Part shown: one piece after another, positions 8,733 through 18,434 of the stretch
Position numbering within the stretch: position 1 is the stretch's first letter
How the letters are laid out: every line of letters begins with the position of its first letter
Assembly: GCA_045640985.1 (NCBI GenBank)
Contig: JAZUFZ010000021.1
Location: 25,619 to 89,618 of the forward strand
DNA: 64,000 nucleotides
Origin: Colimorpha sp045640985
GTDB lineage: Bacteria; Bacteroidota; Bacteroidia; Bacteroidales; P3
Direction: 5' to 3'
Position numbers and translations under genes: made by a program
Notes under the pieces: model-generated
Databases searched by the model: none
The model's input: the letters and a program-made list of their open reading frames with translations, nothing else
What the model was told of the DNA's origin: nothing

Positions 8733-9818
8733 TTATATGGTCTTATATCTTCCTCCGGGGAGACATTTTATCATATCGTTAAACTCTAAGGTGAGTAGCA
8801 AAGTGTCAATTTTATGAGATTCAAAATTGTATTTTGAGACAATTTCGTCTTTTGTGAGACCTGTATCGCATTTGAGAATCTCAAGAATATGTTGCTCTTC
8901 TTGGGTTAATTTGTTAAAGTTGTTCTGAGTATGGTTGTATTCCCAGTTCATTTCAGCAAAGAAATCTTCGGTAGAAGCGTATATTTGAGCTTTTCGGGAA
9001 GAAATCAGATTATTGCATCCTTGAGAGTATGTGTCATTTGTACGTCCTGGCACGGCAAAGAGCTTTCGGTTGTAATCCAGCGCATTTTGAGCCGTGATAA
9101 GTGCGCCACCTTTTTTTGCTGCTTCTACTACAATAGTAGCGTCAGCCATGGCAGCGATGATTCGGTTACGGGCTGGAAAATTGGTAGGGCTGATAGGCGT
9201 TTTACTGGGATATTCAGTGATGATGCCTCCTTGTTGTTCAATCATATTCCGAGCAAGCATACGGTTTTGTGACGGATATATTGTGTCCAAACCATGTCCA
9301 ACCACGCCGATAGTAGGAATATTATTTTTCCGGGAAGCAAGATGCGCAGCAGTATCAATACCGTAGGCTAATCCACTGATAATGGTGATGTCTTCAGATG
9401 GCAATTCTTGTACGATCTTTTCAGTGGCGGATTTGCCGTAATCTGTAGCCTTGCGTGTGCCGACTATTGCAACGGAACGAGTGGCGTTTAGATTAGCTTT
9501 ACCTAAATAGTAAAGTACAATTGGAGTATCGTTGCAATCAGAAGAGTTTAGTCGTTGAGGAAATGCAGCATCGTTGTAACTGAGTGCTTGAATGTGATAG
9601 TGCTCAATAAATTTGAGTTCTTCTTCAACCCGGGGGAATGCTTGCTTTGTGAGAATGGCATCGATTGCCCTGAGGTTGTCTCCAAAGATTATATAAAGTT
9701 CTTCTTTGGTTAATTGGAATAATTTTTCTGGGGAATATCCCTTTGCAATAGCAAGGCGGATCATTCTTGGGGTAATGCCAGGAGTGAGTGTAATTGCTAT
9801 GTCATAAGGATTGTTCAT
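8733..9818 (-). CDS. dprA: DNA-processing protein DprA
   Basis: A 361-residue single-strand DNA-binding protein that loads RecA in natural transformation and recombination. The Rossmann-like domain carries GTRKATDYG (120-128), SGLAYGIDTAAH (148-159), FPARNRIIA (214-222) and KGGALITA (236-243). The N-terminal region resembles a helix-hairpin-helix/SAM domain, and the last 60 residues form a winged-helix domain (LTQEEQHILEILKCDTGLTKDEIVSKYN). Its start overlaps the nudix gene stop by four bases (ATGA), which indicates translational coupling. Presence of dprA is compatible with natural competence but does not prove it. Confidence 0.96.
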   Translation of the reverse strand: MNNPYDIAITLTPGITPRMIRLAIAKGYSPEKLFQLTKEELYIIFGDNLRAIDAILTKQAFPRVEEELKFIEHYHIQALSYNDAAFPQRLNSSDCNDTPIVLYYLGKANLNATRSVAIVGTRKATDYGKSATEKIVQELPSEDITIISGLAYGIDTAAHLASRKNNIPTIGVVGHGLDTIYPSQNRMLARNMIEQQGGIITEYPSKTPISPTNFPARNRIIAAMADATIVVEAAKKGGALITAQNALDYNRKLFAVPGRTNDTYSQGCNNLISSRKAQIYASTEDFFAEMNWEYNHTQNNFNKLTQEEQHILEILKCDTGLTKDEIVSKYNFESHKIDTLLLTLEFNDMIKCLPGGRYKTI

Positions 9819-10417
9819 CCGATGATTTGATTGAGGGTTTGTAGGGTAGAGTATGAGTTATTCAATCTTTCATATCTTTGTTCTGCGGAGCACCATTCAC
9901 ATCGAGAAATTCCTTCTTCAGTCTGCGGATTTAACGGTGCATTACCAGCAGAAGTGAACATTTCATACCAAGAGGTTTGCTTGAGATGCCAGCCACCATA
10001 TAGGTTGTATATGTGGTAAGTCTTTGTTATTAATCTTTCAATATGAAGCTGCTGAATACATAAACCGGTTTCTTCGCAAACTTCGCGAAGAGCTGCATCG
10101 CGAAGTTTTTCTCCCAGTTCGACTTTACCTTTAGGCAGATCCCACTGATTGTTGCGAAAGATTAACAACTCTTTATTATTGTCGTTCCGGACCCATCCGC
10201 CGGCGGCTTTTACGAATATATAGTGATTCAGACAATAAGTGACGATTCTATTGAAGTTTGAAGTACATACCAGTATATTATTACCTTCAATTAATTTCTC
10301 AAAGCATAAAGGTAAATCGTTGTCACACATTATCATTATGTCGTGAGTGGGGCTCCACCCAATTGATGTACAGAAAATCAATTTATGGTCCAGATAATGT
10401 ATGATGAGTTGTTTCAT
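9815..10417 (-). CDS. NUDIX hydrolase
   Basis: A 200-residue protein with a complete Nudix box: G-x5-E-x7-REVCEETGL at about residues 97-119 (GKVELGEKLRDAAL followed by REVCEETGL). The box binds Mg2+ and cleaves nucleoside diphosphate-linked substrates, and the exact substrate cannot be told. An N-terminal extension of about 65 residues precedes the Nudix fold and is of unknown role. The WDLPKGKVE motif is reminiscent of ADP-ribose or diadenosine polyphosphate hydrolases. It is coupled to dprA by a four-base overlap and is separated from floA by a hairpin terminator. Confidence 0.92.
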   Translation of the reverse strand: MKQLIIHYLDHKLIFCTSIGWSPTHDIMIMCDNDLPLCFEKLIEGNNILVCTSNFNRIVTYCLNHYIFVKAAGGWVRNDNNKELLIFRNNQWDLPKGKVELGEKLRDAALREVCEETGLCIQQLHIERLITKTYHIYNLYGGWHLKQTSWYEMFTSAGNAPLNPQTEEGISRCEWCSAEQRYERLNNSYSTLQTLNQIIG

Positions 10418-10430
10418 ATCGCTATAAAGA

Positions 10431-10456
10431 AAGAGAGAGGCTCGAACCTCTCTCTT
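10431..10456 (-). terminator. Hairpin after floA
   Basis: A perfect 10-base stem AAGAGAGAGG / CCTCTCTCTT with a 6-base loop, located between the floA stop (10466) and the nudix start (10417). On the minus strand it is followed by TCTTTATAG, a weak T-tract. It probably ends the clpS-to-floA transcript. Confidence 0.7.
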
Positions 10457-10465
10457 AGGTGGCTT

Positions 10466-11461
10466 TTATTTGTCTAAAGGTTTGTTTTGTTGATTTGTCT
10501 TTCCGTTGGGTTTACTGATACTTTCTCTCATATCGGTATCAGCTTGGATGTTTTTCATACGATAGTAGTCCATTATACCCAAATTTCCATTGCGGAATGC
10601 TTCTGCCATGGCGAGAGGAACTTCGGCTTCAGCGAGGATTACTTTAGCGCGAGCTTCTTGTGCTTTGGCTTTCATTTCCTGTTCTTGTGCTACAGCCATA
10701 GCTCTTCTTTCCTCAGCTTTTGCCTGTGCGATGTTTTTATCAGCATTGGCTTGGTCTATTTGAAGTTGTGCACCAATATTCTTTCCTACGTCAATATCTG
10801 CAATATCAATAGATAGAATTTCAAAAGCTGTGCCACTATCCAAACCTTTACTCAATACGAGTTTTGAAATGCTGTCAGGGTTTTCCAATACTTGTTTGTG
10901 GCTTGTGGCAGAACCGATAGATGTAACAATACCTTCCCCTACGCGGGCTAAAATGGTTTCTTCTCCAGCACCGCCAACGAGTTGTTTGATATTGGTTCTC
11001 ACGGTTACACGGGCTTTTGCAATCAACTGGATTCCGTCTTTTGCAACTGCTGCAACTGGAGGTGTATCAATTACTTTCGGATTTACAGAAGTTTGTACGG
11101 CTTTGAGTACATCACGACCAGCCAGGTCAATAGCTGTTGCTGTCTTGAAGTCAAGATTCATATTAGCTTTGTCTGCGCTGATGATGGCATTTACAACGGC
11201 ATTTACATGTCCGCCAGCCAGATAATGGGCTTCAAGTTCATTCTGGGAAAGTTTTAATCCAGCCTTTGTCGCAGATATCATGTTGTTAACGATAACGGTA
11301 GGTGGTACTTTACGAAAACGCATAAATATCAACTGGATCAGTGATGTATGAACACCGCTGATAAGTGCCTGGAACCAAATTCTAATTGGTACTAAGTACA
11401 AGAATAGAATTAGGAGGATTGCACAAATGATAACGATTAAAATTGTACTTGCATTCATCAT
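10466..11461 (-). CDS. floA: Flotillin-like protein FloA
   Basis: A 331-residue membrane protein of the FloA/YqfA family, which organises functional membrane microdomains. One hydrophobic N-terminal segment (about residues 5-27) is followed by the SPFH-like domain with KVPPTVIVNNMISATKAGL and GGHVNAVVNAIISADKANM. A long Ala/Glu/Lys-rich helical region near residues 235-290 (QAKAEERRAMAVAQEQEMKA) probably forms the oligomerising coiled coil. The NfeD gene is 23 bases upstream; the NfeD-FloA pair is the standard arrangement in Firmicutes and Bacteroidota. Confidence 0.95.
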   Translation of the reverse strand: MMNASTILIVIICAILLILFLYLVPIRIWFQALISGVHTSLIQLIFMRFRKVPPTVIVNNMISATKAGLKLSQNELEAHYLAGGHVNAVVNAIISADKANMNLDFKTATAIDLAGRDVLKAVQTSVNPKVIDTPPVAAVAKDGIQLIAKARVTVRTNIKQLVGGAGEETILARVGEGIVTSIGSATSHKQVLENPDSISKLVLSKGLDSGTAFEILSIDIADIDVGKNIGAQLQIDQANADKNIAQAKAEERRAMAVAQEQEMKAKAQEARAKVILAEAEVPLAMAEAFRNGNLGIMDYYRMKNIQADTDMRESISKPNGKTNQQNKPLDK

Positions 11462-11484
11462 AATTAATGTATTATTTTGTGTGA

Positions 11485-11961
11485 TTAAAATCTTTTATCT
11501 GTTATTTCTTTTACGTCAATACGATAACCATCAACAGCTACAACTTCTATGTCTTTGTCTGGGTCAATAAATTTATTAATGGAATGAACTTCAACCTGTT
11601 CTCCATTAATTAATGCTTTTCCAGTGGGCGCTAGTCTTGCAATGGTAACGCCAGTTGCTCCCAATTGAATGTTGGTTTTGTTGATTTGATTAACTTTACT
11701 GTCAGATTCATCATTCATACTGAATCGTTTCCATGTTTTCGTTTTCATTAGAACAACCAGCAATATTATACAAATGACAATGGAAATCAGAAGTACGATT
11801 GTACCCGCTTTGTTGCCATAAGTCATATATGTTTCCCAGATGGAGAAGATAGTAAGGCCTATTCCGAAGATACCAGAAACCAACCCAGGAAGAGCTACAA
11901 TTTCTAAAGTCAGGAGTACTAAACCTAATACCAATGTGATAATAATTAAAGTCCAACTCAT
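11485..11961 (-). CDS. NfeD-like membrane protein
   Basis: A 158-residue short NfeD protein. Hydrophobic segments at about residues 3-25, 28-45 and 54-72 are followed by a C-terminal OB-fold domain (QLGATGVTIARLAPTGKALINGEQVEVHS and VEVVAVDGYRIDVKEI). These proteins work with flotillin-like partners, here floA immediately downstream. The N-terminal ClpP-like protease domain of long NfeD proteins is absent. Confidence 0.93.
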   Translation of the reverse strand: MSWTLIIITLVLGLVLLTLEIVALPGLVSGIFGIGLTIFSIWETYMTYGNKAGTIVLLISIVICIILLVVLMKTKTWKRFSMNDESDSKVNQINKTNIQLGATGVTIARLAPTGKALINGEQVEVHSINKFIDPDKDIEVVAVDGYRIDVKEITDKRF

Positions 11962-11968
11962 AATAATT

Positions 11969-12256
11969 CTATTTAATGATTTCGGTGGTTAATTGTTTTT
12001 CAAGCATGGCTGTGTGAAGGGGAAGCAACTCTTCGTATGCTCCTTTTTTGATGACACATTTGCCTTTACAATGGGTTAGAATAGCACATTGTTGGGCCTG
12101 GTCAAGACTGTGCCGGCATATATCCACGAGAGCCTTGATGACATAATCAAAGGTATGGTAGTCATCATTATGAAGCATCAGTTTACAACCTTCATCGCTC
12201 AGCGTCTCTACCTCAACGTCTTCTTGTGTCTGTATTTTTTCCTTATTAATATCCAT
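11969..12256 (-). CDS. clpS: ATP-dependent Clp protease adaptor ClpS
   Basis: A 95-residue adaptor that delivers N-degron substrates to a Clp ATPase, with clpC elsewhere in this window (49.5-52.2 kb) as a possible partner. The fold is recognisable from LMLHNDDYHTFDYVIKALVDICRHSLDQAQQCAILTHCKGKCVIKKG, which contains the conserved NDD.HT motif and the late CKGK region. The start overlaps the ispF stop by one base, which implies coupling, and the nfeD-floA genes follow 8 bases on. Confidence 0.94.
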   Translation of the reverse strand: MDINKEKIQTQEDVEVETLSDEGCKLMLHNDDYHTFDYVIKALVDICRHSLDQAQQCAILTHCKGKCVIKKGAYEELLPLHTAMLEKQLTTEIIK

Positions 12257-12729
12257 TATTTCTCAATTAATGTTGTAGCGAATGCACTGATGCCTTCTTC
12301 TCGGCCTTCAAATCCGAGATGCTCTGTTGTGGTAGCTTTGATAGAAATGCAGTCAATATCAATCCCAATTGTTTGTGACAGAGTTTCTCTCATTTGGGAA
12401 ATGTATGGAGCAATCTTTGGCTTTTGAAGGCATAGAATGGAGTCTATATTATTTATGCGAAACCCTTTTTCGTGTAAAAGGTCTATACATTTTTTAAGAA
12501 GAATTTTGCTGTCAATTCCTTTGTATGTCGGGTCATTATCTGGAAAATGTTTTCCAATGTCCCCTAAAGCAGCTGCTCCCAAAAGGGCATCGCAAATTGC
12601 ATGAATCAGCACATCGGCATCGCTGTGGCCGATCAGCCCCTTGGTGTGAGGAATCATAATACCACCCAGCCAAAGCGGAAGACCGTCAGCTAATTGGTGA
12701 ACATCGTAACCTATTCCTGTGCGAATCAT
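12256..12729 (-). CDS. ispF: 2-C-methyl-D-erythritol 2,4-cyclodiphosphate synthase
   Basis: A 157-residue enzyme of the non-mevalonate isoprenoid pathway that cyclises CDP-methylerythritol phosphate with release of CMP. The metal site motif GYDVHQ (D9, H11) and the GHSDADVLIHAICDALLGAAALGDIGKHFPD stretch are intact. It overlaps both porV upstream and clpS downstream by a few bases. The pathway is represented again by ispG at 45.5 kb. Confidence 0.98.
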   Translation of the reverse strand: MIRTGIGYDVHQLADGLPLWLGGIMIPHTKGLIGHSDADVLIHAICDALLGAAALGDIGKHFPDNDPTYKGIDSKILLKKCIDLLHEKGFRINNIDSILCLQKPKIAPYISQMRETLSQTIGIDIDCISIKATTTEHLGFEGREEGISAFATTLIEK

Positions 12730-13910
12730 TTTTGTTTGGCAAGATTTAAGGTGAGAGAAATTCTTATTGTGTTTGCTAATGGATTGGTGCTATATTGGGT
12801 GGTCGGTAGCAGATATGCAAAGTCAAACTGGGTCATATTGAATTTGACGCCGAAACCCACAGTAAGGTATTTACGTCCGCCCTTATTTGCGTGTTCGTAG
12901 AAATATCCTGCTCGGGCGGCAAAGGTATGGTTGTACCAATATTCAGCACCAAAGGAAATCTGTAATTCCTGAAGTTCCTCTCTAAATCCGCCAGGGGCAT
13001 CAAAGAAAGAATTAAATACACCTTGAACCACACCGGTATTATAGTAGTCGGTCATGTTTTCATAATAGCCGTAGGTGTTATTATCTTCATCATTGATTGG
13101 CGGAGTAGGTACAAGGAGTTTGTTGAAATCCAATAATATATTGAAAGCGTTGTAACTATCAACTTCGTAAGAATAACGTCCACCGATACGTAGGTTCGCT
13201 GGAAGGAATTCCTTTTTGGGGTCATCATCGGAATAGGACAATTTTGCACCGAGATTACTAATCATTCCGCCTATGGCAAATTCGGTCTGGTTATCCACTG
13301 TATTTTCGTAATACAGTCCCACGTCAGCAGCAACAGATGGAGCAGCTTTGGTTCTGCGGTATCCCGAACCGTCGTTGATGGTCATTCCGTTGGTCAGGTC
13401 AGAACGGATATAACGACCTGTGGCTCCCAGCGATAGATTTTTGTTCAGCTTCATGGCGTATGTTGCATCTACAGCCATCTCGTTAGGGGAGAAGGTCCCT
13501 TCATCATTACCTTCAGCGCTGGTGCTTTTGATATCACCTAATGAAAAATAGGTGATAGATGCAGCTAAAGTTCCGTTTTTGTTGATTCTTTTGTAAGCGC
13601 CAAGATAGAGCAGATTCATGTCGCTCAATCCGAGATTTCGCAACCAAGGGGTATAAGTCGTGGAAATTCCTACGTCATTATCTGTGAATGCGAACTTTGC
13701 GTTGTTCCAATGCGCAGAATAAGCATCAGGTTCAGATGCGGCTCCTGCATCGCCCATAGCACCACTTAAAGCATCTGGGGCTACCATAAGAATGGGCATG
13801 CCTGTACTGATATAGTTTCTGTTCTGTCCAGAAAGATTTGTGTTCTGCTGGGCCATCACAGTCATAGTAGTCAAAAAAGCTGTTGCTGCAAGTATGAATA
13901 GTCTTTTCAT
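12726..13910 (-). CDS. porV: Type IX secretion system outer-membrane protein PorV
   Basis: A 394-residue FadL-like outer-membrane barrel with a signal peptide ending TMTVMAQQ. Typical PorV motifs are present: GMPILMVAPDALSGAMGDAGAAS, YSAHWNNAKFAF, LRNLGLSDMNLLYLGAYKR and the C-terminal RAGYFYEHANKGGRKYLTVGFGVKFN. PorV (LptO) shuttles T9SS cargo to the attachment complex and pairs with PorU, whose gene lies 56 bases upstream on the same strand. The stop overlaps the ispF start by four bases, so T9SS and housekeeping genes are translationally coupled here. Confidence 0.96.
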   Translation of the reverse strand: MKRLFILAATAFLTTMTVMAQQNTNLSGQNRNYISTGMPILMVAPDALSGAMGDAGAASEPDAYSAHWNNAKFAFTDNDVGISTTYTPWLRNLGLSDMNLLYLGAYKRINKNGTLAASITYFSLGDIKSTSAEGNDEGTFSPNEMAVDATYAMKLNKNLSLGATGRYIRSDLTNGMTINDGSGYRRTKAAPSVAADVGLYYENTVDNQTEFAIGGMISNLGAKLSYSDDDPKKEFLPANLRIGGRYSYEVDSYNAFNILLDFNKLLVPTPPINDEDNNTYGYYENMTDYYNTGVVQGVFNSFFDAPGGFREELQELQISFGAEYWYNHTFAARAGYFYEHANKGGRKYLTVGFGVKFNMTQFDFAYLLPTTQYSTNPLANTIRISLTLNLAKQK

Positions 13911-13966
13911 TTTTGATTGTATTTCGTTTTTATAACGAAGTATTCTTTATTTTATTGTGTCAAAAC

Positions 13967-16900
13967 TTAATATTTTATTATTTTACTGGTTGCTTCCATC
14001 CGTGAACCTGACGCGTCCTCCAACAAAATGCGTGCGATATAAAGGCCTCGGGGCTGACTGCTGATATCTATAGCTGGAGGTTTTATTGTATAAGAATCCG
14101 TTTCTGGTGTATATTGTGATTCATATATCTTCATGCCGCGACTATTGTAGAGTTCCACCTTGATATGTTTTACATCTTTGCTTCCATTGTAACTTAATGA
14201 CAGATTTACGATGCCTTGAGTAGGGTTAGGAGTTGTTTCCAATGTCCCGATACAATTGGTGGAACCTCGCTTTACTTGGAATGTAATGGTATCTGATCCC
14301 GAATAGTTATAGATATTCCAAGCTTTCATTATAAGCGTGTGGACTCCTTCTTCCAGACTACCCAGTCGGTATTGGATGTATCCGATGGTCGGATCTGTCG
14401 GGTTCGGTTCATAAAAATCGTTGAGCAGAATGGTATTGTTGCTGTTCCCGTCAATTATGGCTGTAATGTCATGACCTAATCCACTTCCGAAATAATTGAT
14501 GCCGATGGAATCTTTCAAGACGGCGAATAACAACGGGTTTTCGTCCGTATAACCCCCATCCAGGAAAGTGGTGTCTCCCATATAGAGCTCTACAATTGGG
14601 TGGTGTTCCGAAAGGTCGGCTTGTGAGTTGAATCCTCCGAATACGATATTGCTGTAGTATCCAGCTGCAATATTTCCGTTTTCACTTTTCGCGAAATGAC
14701 TGATGCGACCGTAGTCAAAATGATATGCCACATCGCGGGGAACGGTAAATGTATAACTGAATCTGCCATTTGTTACAGTGGTAACTCCTTTGTAAAGTAT
14801 AGATTTCTGTTGGACAAAATCAAATTCTGTTCCGGCGTGGTCATTAGCGAGGGTTCTTGCTGCCATTTCCCGGTCGAACACTATGGGGTAGAGTTTTCCG
14901 TTAAAGTCTGAGATTGGGTTCCCAAGGGAATCGGTGATAACGCCTTCTACTGTGACGGTTGAAAGAACTATTGCTGTGTCTGTCCTATTACTGTCGATAG
15001 GTATGCCGTTGATATGCGTGACGTCGATTTTGTTTTTGGGTATAGAAAGGCGTAGCGCTGGGTCGGCGAAGAGATTTATGCTATGGGAAGCGGAATAGGC
15101 GTTTTTTGCAATTTGGAAAGCTTCTCCCACAGTATATTTCGGATTGAGCGTATTGACGCAGAGGGCGGTGTTGAACTCTTTTCTGTGGGTAATAGGTCTG
15201 GCAGCGGAAACGACGCCGATTCCACCGCCTTCAGCAAGCAGAAATGCTTCGGCTCCGCTTACCTGCGCGGGATTGTCGAAATGGCCGAAACTGCATGTGC
15301 TGGTAATGAAAAAGGTCTGCTTGTGTATATTGCTATAACTCTCGATATCGCTGAATTCCATATATCTTTCAGTCCCGATATATCTCTCAGATCCATGTCC
15401 GATATAGTTAAGTAAGAGCGTACCGGAATTGATTCTCTTGGTAAGGGCATTGTTCACATCTGGATAGAAAGACCCGATGGCACTTGATTGCTGTGTGTAG
15501 GCATCCGCATAGATTCTGTCGATATTCAGGTTGGGGTAATTTGCTTTGATGTGTTGCGCCAGGTCTTCTGCGGAAGGGGCAAATCCTCCATCGCCTGCTG
15601 TGGGATCATCGTTGTCGTCGGACAGCAATGTTACATAATTTCGCCAGTCTCCCCGTTCGTTTTCTATGGTTAAATCTTCGTTGAGAATATACTGCTCGAT
15701 TTTGTCTATGAGATGGGTTGCTTGTGCCTTTGTCGATGCGGGCAATCGTCCCACTGCGATGTCCATGGTTTCTCCTGAGTTTCCCTGCTCATTGTCCTGC
15801 AGGTATGCCATCATATCATCCGAACAGAAAGAGGCTCCGTTGTCGCCGAGAGATTCAGGAGATTCGTATGTTACAATAGAGGTCTTGTTTATCTGGGTCA
15901 GATTTTTATTGTCATAGCTTCCGTGGCCCAGCAGAAGCAGATATTTTGGTTTTGTGAGTGTCTGGTCCTGTTCCCATCGTTTCCAGTAAGACCGCATCAT
16001 GTGCTTAAGGGCCATAGGGTCTTGTTTCCCTGAAGAATATTCGTTATATACAGCTTCATCTGTTGCCACAAGCACAATCATACCCTCAGAAATGCGGTGA
16101 AGGTCGGCGAGACGTTCTGCCTGCTCTTGAAGTAGGGGATGGGTTACAATTACCATTTCTGGATTTTCCTCCCCATGGAGATTCTGATTGCTGAGGGCCG
16201 AGATGCTGTGGGGCGTATATGCGTGCTCGGGAGTGAACACCACAAAACTTCGGATGCTGTCGGTATAGGCGGTCCATCTTGTCCCTTGAGCTGTCTGCCG
16301 AATATGATGTCTGTCGGTAATATCCCACACGACAGGGTTATCTATGCTGGAAGTAATCTGCATTTCTGCTGCAGAATTTGTCCCGTGGCATTCGAGGTTG
16401 TGGAATATTATTTGATTTCCGCTGAAACGAATATCTGCGAGTATTCCGAATTGCAGATAGTCCAGATATCCGGTAGCTCCGCTTTCAAGTGGCTGGTATT
16501 GTATCGTACAGTTTCTCATGTCGCCCGACTGCGTAGTCGCGAATCCATTTTTGTATTTTGAATCCTGATAATACGATAGCGTAGCAGTCGTATTGCCGAT
16601 ACTTACCTTAAATGAAGAACTTGCTGTGGAAATACTTGCCAGAGCGCAATACAATGTTACGTTTTCGATGTTTCCTATATTGCTGCAGTCCAGGGGATAG
16701 CTTCTTGTTGTTACAGTGGGGGAGAATAGACGGTTATCTACCCACAATTGTCCTGTTTTGTTTATGTTGAGGTCGTCACTTTCGATGAGATATGTGGTTG
16801 TGAAACTGCTGACGGAAGCAGTTGTTGCTGCTGGAGTCTGGGCCGCCTCAACTCTGCGTCCGTGGGTGCCCGAAAGTGTGAGATAGTAGGAGTTTGTCGT

Positions 16901-17347
16901 AGCGTACGGATGATTGCTGTGGACCATTATGTTCCGTCCGCTGTCATATCTCCAAGTGTCGGGACCTTCGCCATAAAACAGAATATAGTCTTCGGAGTCC
17001 ATAATCCCGTTTCCGTTGAAATCCTTCACTACAATCGCGATTTCCTCCAGCTCATGATAGGATGAATTGTTTTTGAGGCCAAGGGTTCCGCCTTCAGTTC
17101 CGTATATAGCGATATTGTCGCAGTAACTCCCTAGTAACTCCCTAGTATCTTCGGGGTTAATCCGATAAATCCCCTCATGTGTGACATCAATTTTCCACCA
17201 GTATCCCGAACCTAAAACGGAGTTATCTGCGTACTGGTTCTGCGGTGAGGCATATAGCCTTCCCAAGGCAGTACTGAAGACAGTAAGCAGGATTAATAGT
17301 ATGGCAGATTTTTCTTTCACGATTTTCAAAGGCTTAGAATTCTTCAT
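13967..17347 (-). CDS. porU: Type IX secretion system sortase PorU
   Basis: A 1126-residue gingipain-family (C25) cysteine protease that removes the C-terminal signal of T9SS cargo and links it to lipopolysaccharide at the cell surface. A signal peptide is followed by an N-terminal beta domain with GYWWKIDVTHEGIYRI. The catalytic pair is visible as NYIGHG with His651 and STCSFG with Cys685. The extreme C-terminus (about 1040-1126) is itself a sorting-like beta domain (TPNPTQGIVNLSL ... RGLYIARI), as in known PorU proteins. It precedes porV, forming the expected sortase and shuttle pair. The length is normal for the family. Confidence 0.97.
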   Translation of the reverse strand: MKNSKPLKIVKEKSAILLILLTVFSTALGRLYASPQNQYADNSVLGSGYWWKIDVTHEGIYRINPEDTRELLGSYCDNIAIYGTEGGTLGLKNNSSYHELEEIAIVVKDFNGNGIMDSEDYILFYGEGPDTWRYDSGRNIMVHSNHPYATTNSYYLTLSGTHGRRVEAAQTPAATTASVSSFTTTYLIESDDLNINKTGQLWVDNRLFSPTVTTRSYPLDCSNIGNIENVTLYCALASISTASSSFKVSIGNTTATLSYYQDSKYKNGFATTQSGDMRNCTIQYQPLESGATGYLDYLQFGILADIRFSGNQIIFHNLECHGTNSAAEMQITSSIDNPVVWDITDRHHIRQTAQGTRWTAYTDSIRSFVVFTPEHAYTPHSISALSNQNLHGEENPEMVIVTHPLLQEQAERLADLHRISEGMIVLVATDEAVYNEYSSGKQDPMALKHMMRSYWKRWEQDQTLTKPKYLLLLGHGSYDNKNLTQINKTSIVTYESPESLGDNGASFCSDDMMAYLQDNEQGNSGETMDIAVGRLPASTKAQATHLIDKIEQYILNEDLTIENERGDWRNYVTLLSDDNDDPTAGDGGFAPSAEDLAQHIKANYPNLNIDRIYADAYTQQSSAIGSFYPDVNNALTKRINSGTLLLNYIGHGSERYIGTERYMEFSDIESYSNIHKQTFFITSTCSFGHFDNPAQVSGAEAFLLAEGGGIGVVSAARPITHRKEFNTALCVNTLNPKYTVGEAFQIAKNAYSASHSINLFADPALRLSIPKNKIDVTHINGIPIDSNRTDTAIVLSTVTVEGVITDSLGNPISDFNGKLYPIVFDREMAARTLANDHAGTEFDFVQQKSILYKGVTTVTNGRFSYTFTVPRDVAYHFDYGRISHFAKSENGNIAAGYYSNIVFGGFNSQADLSEHHPIVELYMGDTTFLDGGYTDENPLLFAVLKDSIGINYFGSGLGHDITAIIDGNSNNTILLNDFYEPNPTDPTIGYIQYRLGSLEEGVHTLIMKAWNIYNYSGSDTITFQVKRGSTNCIGTLETTPNPTQGIVNLSLSYNGSKDVKHIKVELYNSRGMKIYESQYTPETDSYTIKPPAIDISSQPRGLYIARILLEDASGSRMEATSKIIKY

Positions 17348-17521
17348 TCCATTTATGGCGTCTTCCGTATTTTGCTTTATCCGGGACTTTTCCCTTTAAT
17401 CCGACACATCAGATTCAAGTTTTGCCCTGATCTTTTTTCTGCTGCTCAGATAAACTCAATACGTACGCTTATGAAATAAAACGTGAAAATGTCCGAAATA
17501 TTGTATCGGATATGAAAAAAA

Positions 17522-18301
17522 TTACCATCTGCTGCTTGCTCCGCCTCCGCCGAAACTTCCTCCGCCAAAGCCTCCGAATCCTCCACCGGAAGAACTTCCA
17601 TTGAAGTTTCCCCAGGAATCCCCAAAATTGGTGAATGTGGTGCCTCCACCCGAATAGTTTCCGTTACCGCCGTTCGGATGATTTTTAGAATATCTTGACA
17701 GACAATAGAAAATGACGACTAAAATGATTATTGTGAAAAGCAGGGATAAAACTCCTTCACGGCGTTCTCGGATTTGGTATTTTTCATAATCATATTCGCC
17801 GAGTACGGTTGGCTCTATTATTTCAAGGGCTTCAATAATCCCGCCATAATAGTCGTCTTCCATGAAATGGGGAATCATTCGGTCATCAAGAATCCTCTTG
17901 CAGAACAAATCTGGCAAAGCGCCTTCCAGACCGTAGCCGGTAAGAATGGCTGCCTCATTGCCTTCAGTCTCGCTGCAAAGTATGAGAATAATAACCCCAT
18001 TGTTGTAATCTGAACCACCAACACCCCAGCTTTGGCCAATCCGCTGACCTACAGCTTTTATTTCGTCGCCATCTAAAGTGTTGGTGGTGATCAGTACAAT
18101 TTGATTGGATGTGCTGTCCGAAAAGGCTTCCAGACGGCTCTCCAAAGTTGCTTGTTCTGAATTTGATAACAATCCTGCATAGTCATTTACCATTCTGTTG
18201 GTCTTGGCAGGCGCCCATTCTGCATAACACATATAGGTGCCTAATACCATTAGGAATAATACCATTAGAAGTTTACGTCCTATAGTCAGGATTTTTTTCA
18301 T
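17522..18301 (-). CDS. TPM-domain (YgcG-like) membrane protein
   Basis: A 259-residue protein with a signal peptide (cleavage near CYAEWAP), a periplasmic TPM domain at about residues 35-165 (VNDYAGLLSNSEQATLESRLEAF, SDYNNGVIILIL, GYGLEGALPD), one transmembrane helix near 186-205 and a Gly/Ser-rich tail ending in GASSRW. TPM proteins of this design are often encoded beside LemA, as here (133 bases). Their role is unclear; acid phosphatase activity is reported for a plant relative. The 174 bases upstream, to porU, contain no gene. Confidence 0.92.
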   Translation of the reverse strand: MKKILTIGRKLLMVLFLMVLGTYMCYAEWAPAKTNRMVNDYAGLLSNSEQATLESRLEAFSDSTSNQIVLITTNTLDGDEIKAVGQRIGQSWGVGGSDYNNGVIILILCSETEGNEAAILTGYGLEGALPDLFCKRILDDRMIPHFMEDDYYGGIIEALEIIEPTVLGEYDYEKYQIRERREGVLSLLFTIIILVVIFYCLSRYSKNHPNGGNGNYSGGGTTFTNFGDSWGNFNGSSSGGGFGGFGGGSFGGGGASSRW

Positions 18302-18351
18302 AATGTTGTTATATCAAATTCTTTTCATTAGACATTTTCTGGTATTGACAT

Positions 18352-18397
18352 AAATGAATTTTGACTTCTGCTATTTTTCTTTACAGAAAAATTCATT
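18352..18397. other. AT-rich inverted repeat between lemA and the TPM gene
   Basis: Arms AAATGAATTTT and AAAATTCATTT (11 bases) enclose a 24-base loop. It could be an operator or a weak hairpin. No T-run follows on the minus strand. Confidence 0.4.
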
Positions 18398-18434
18398 TGT
18401 GATTTGTAGAAAATGCCCGATATTAGGAAACAAT

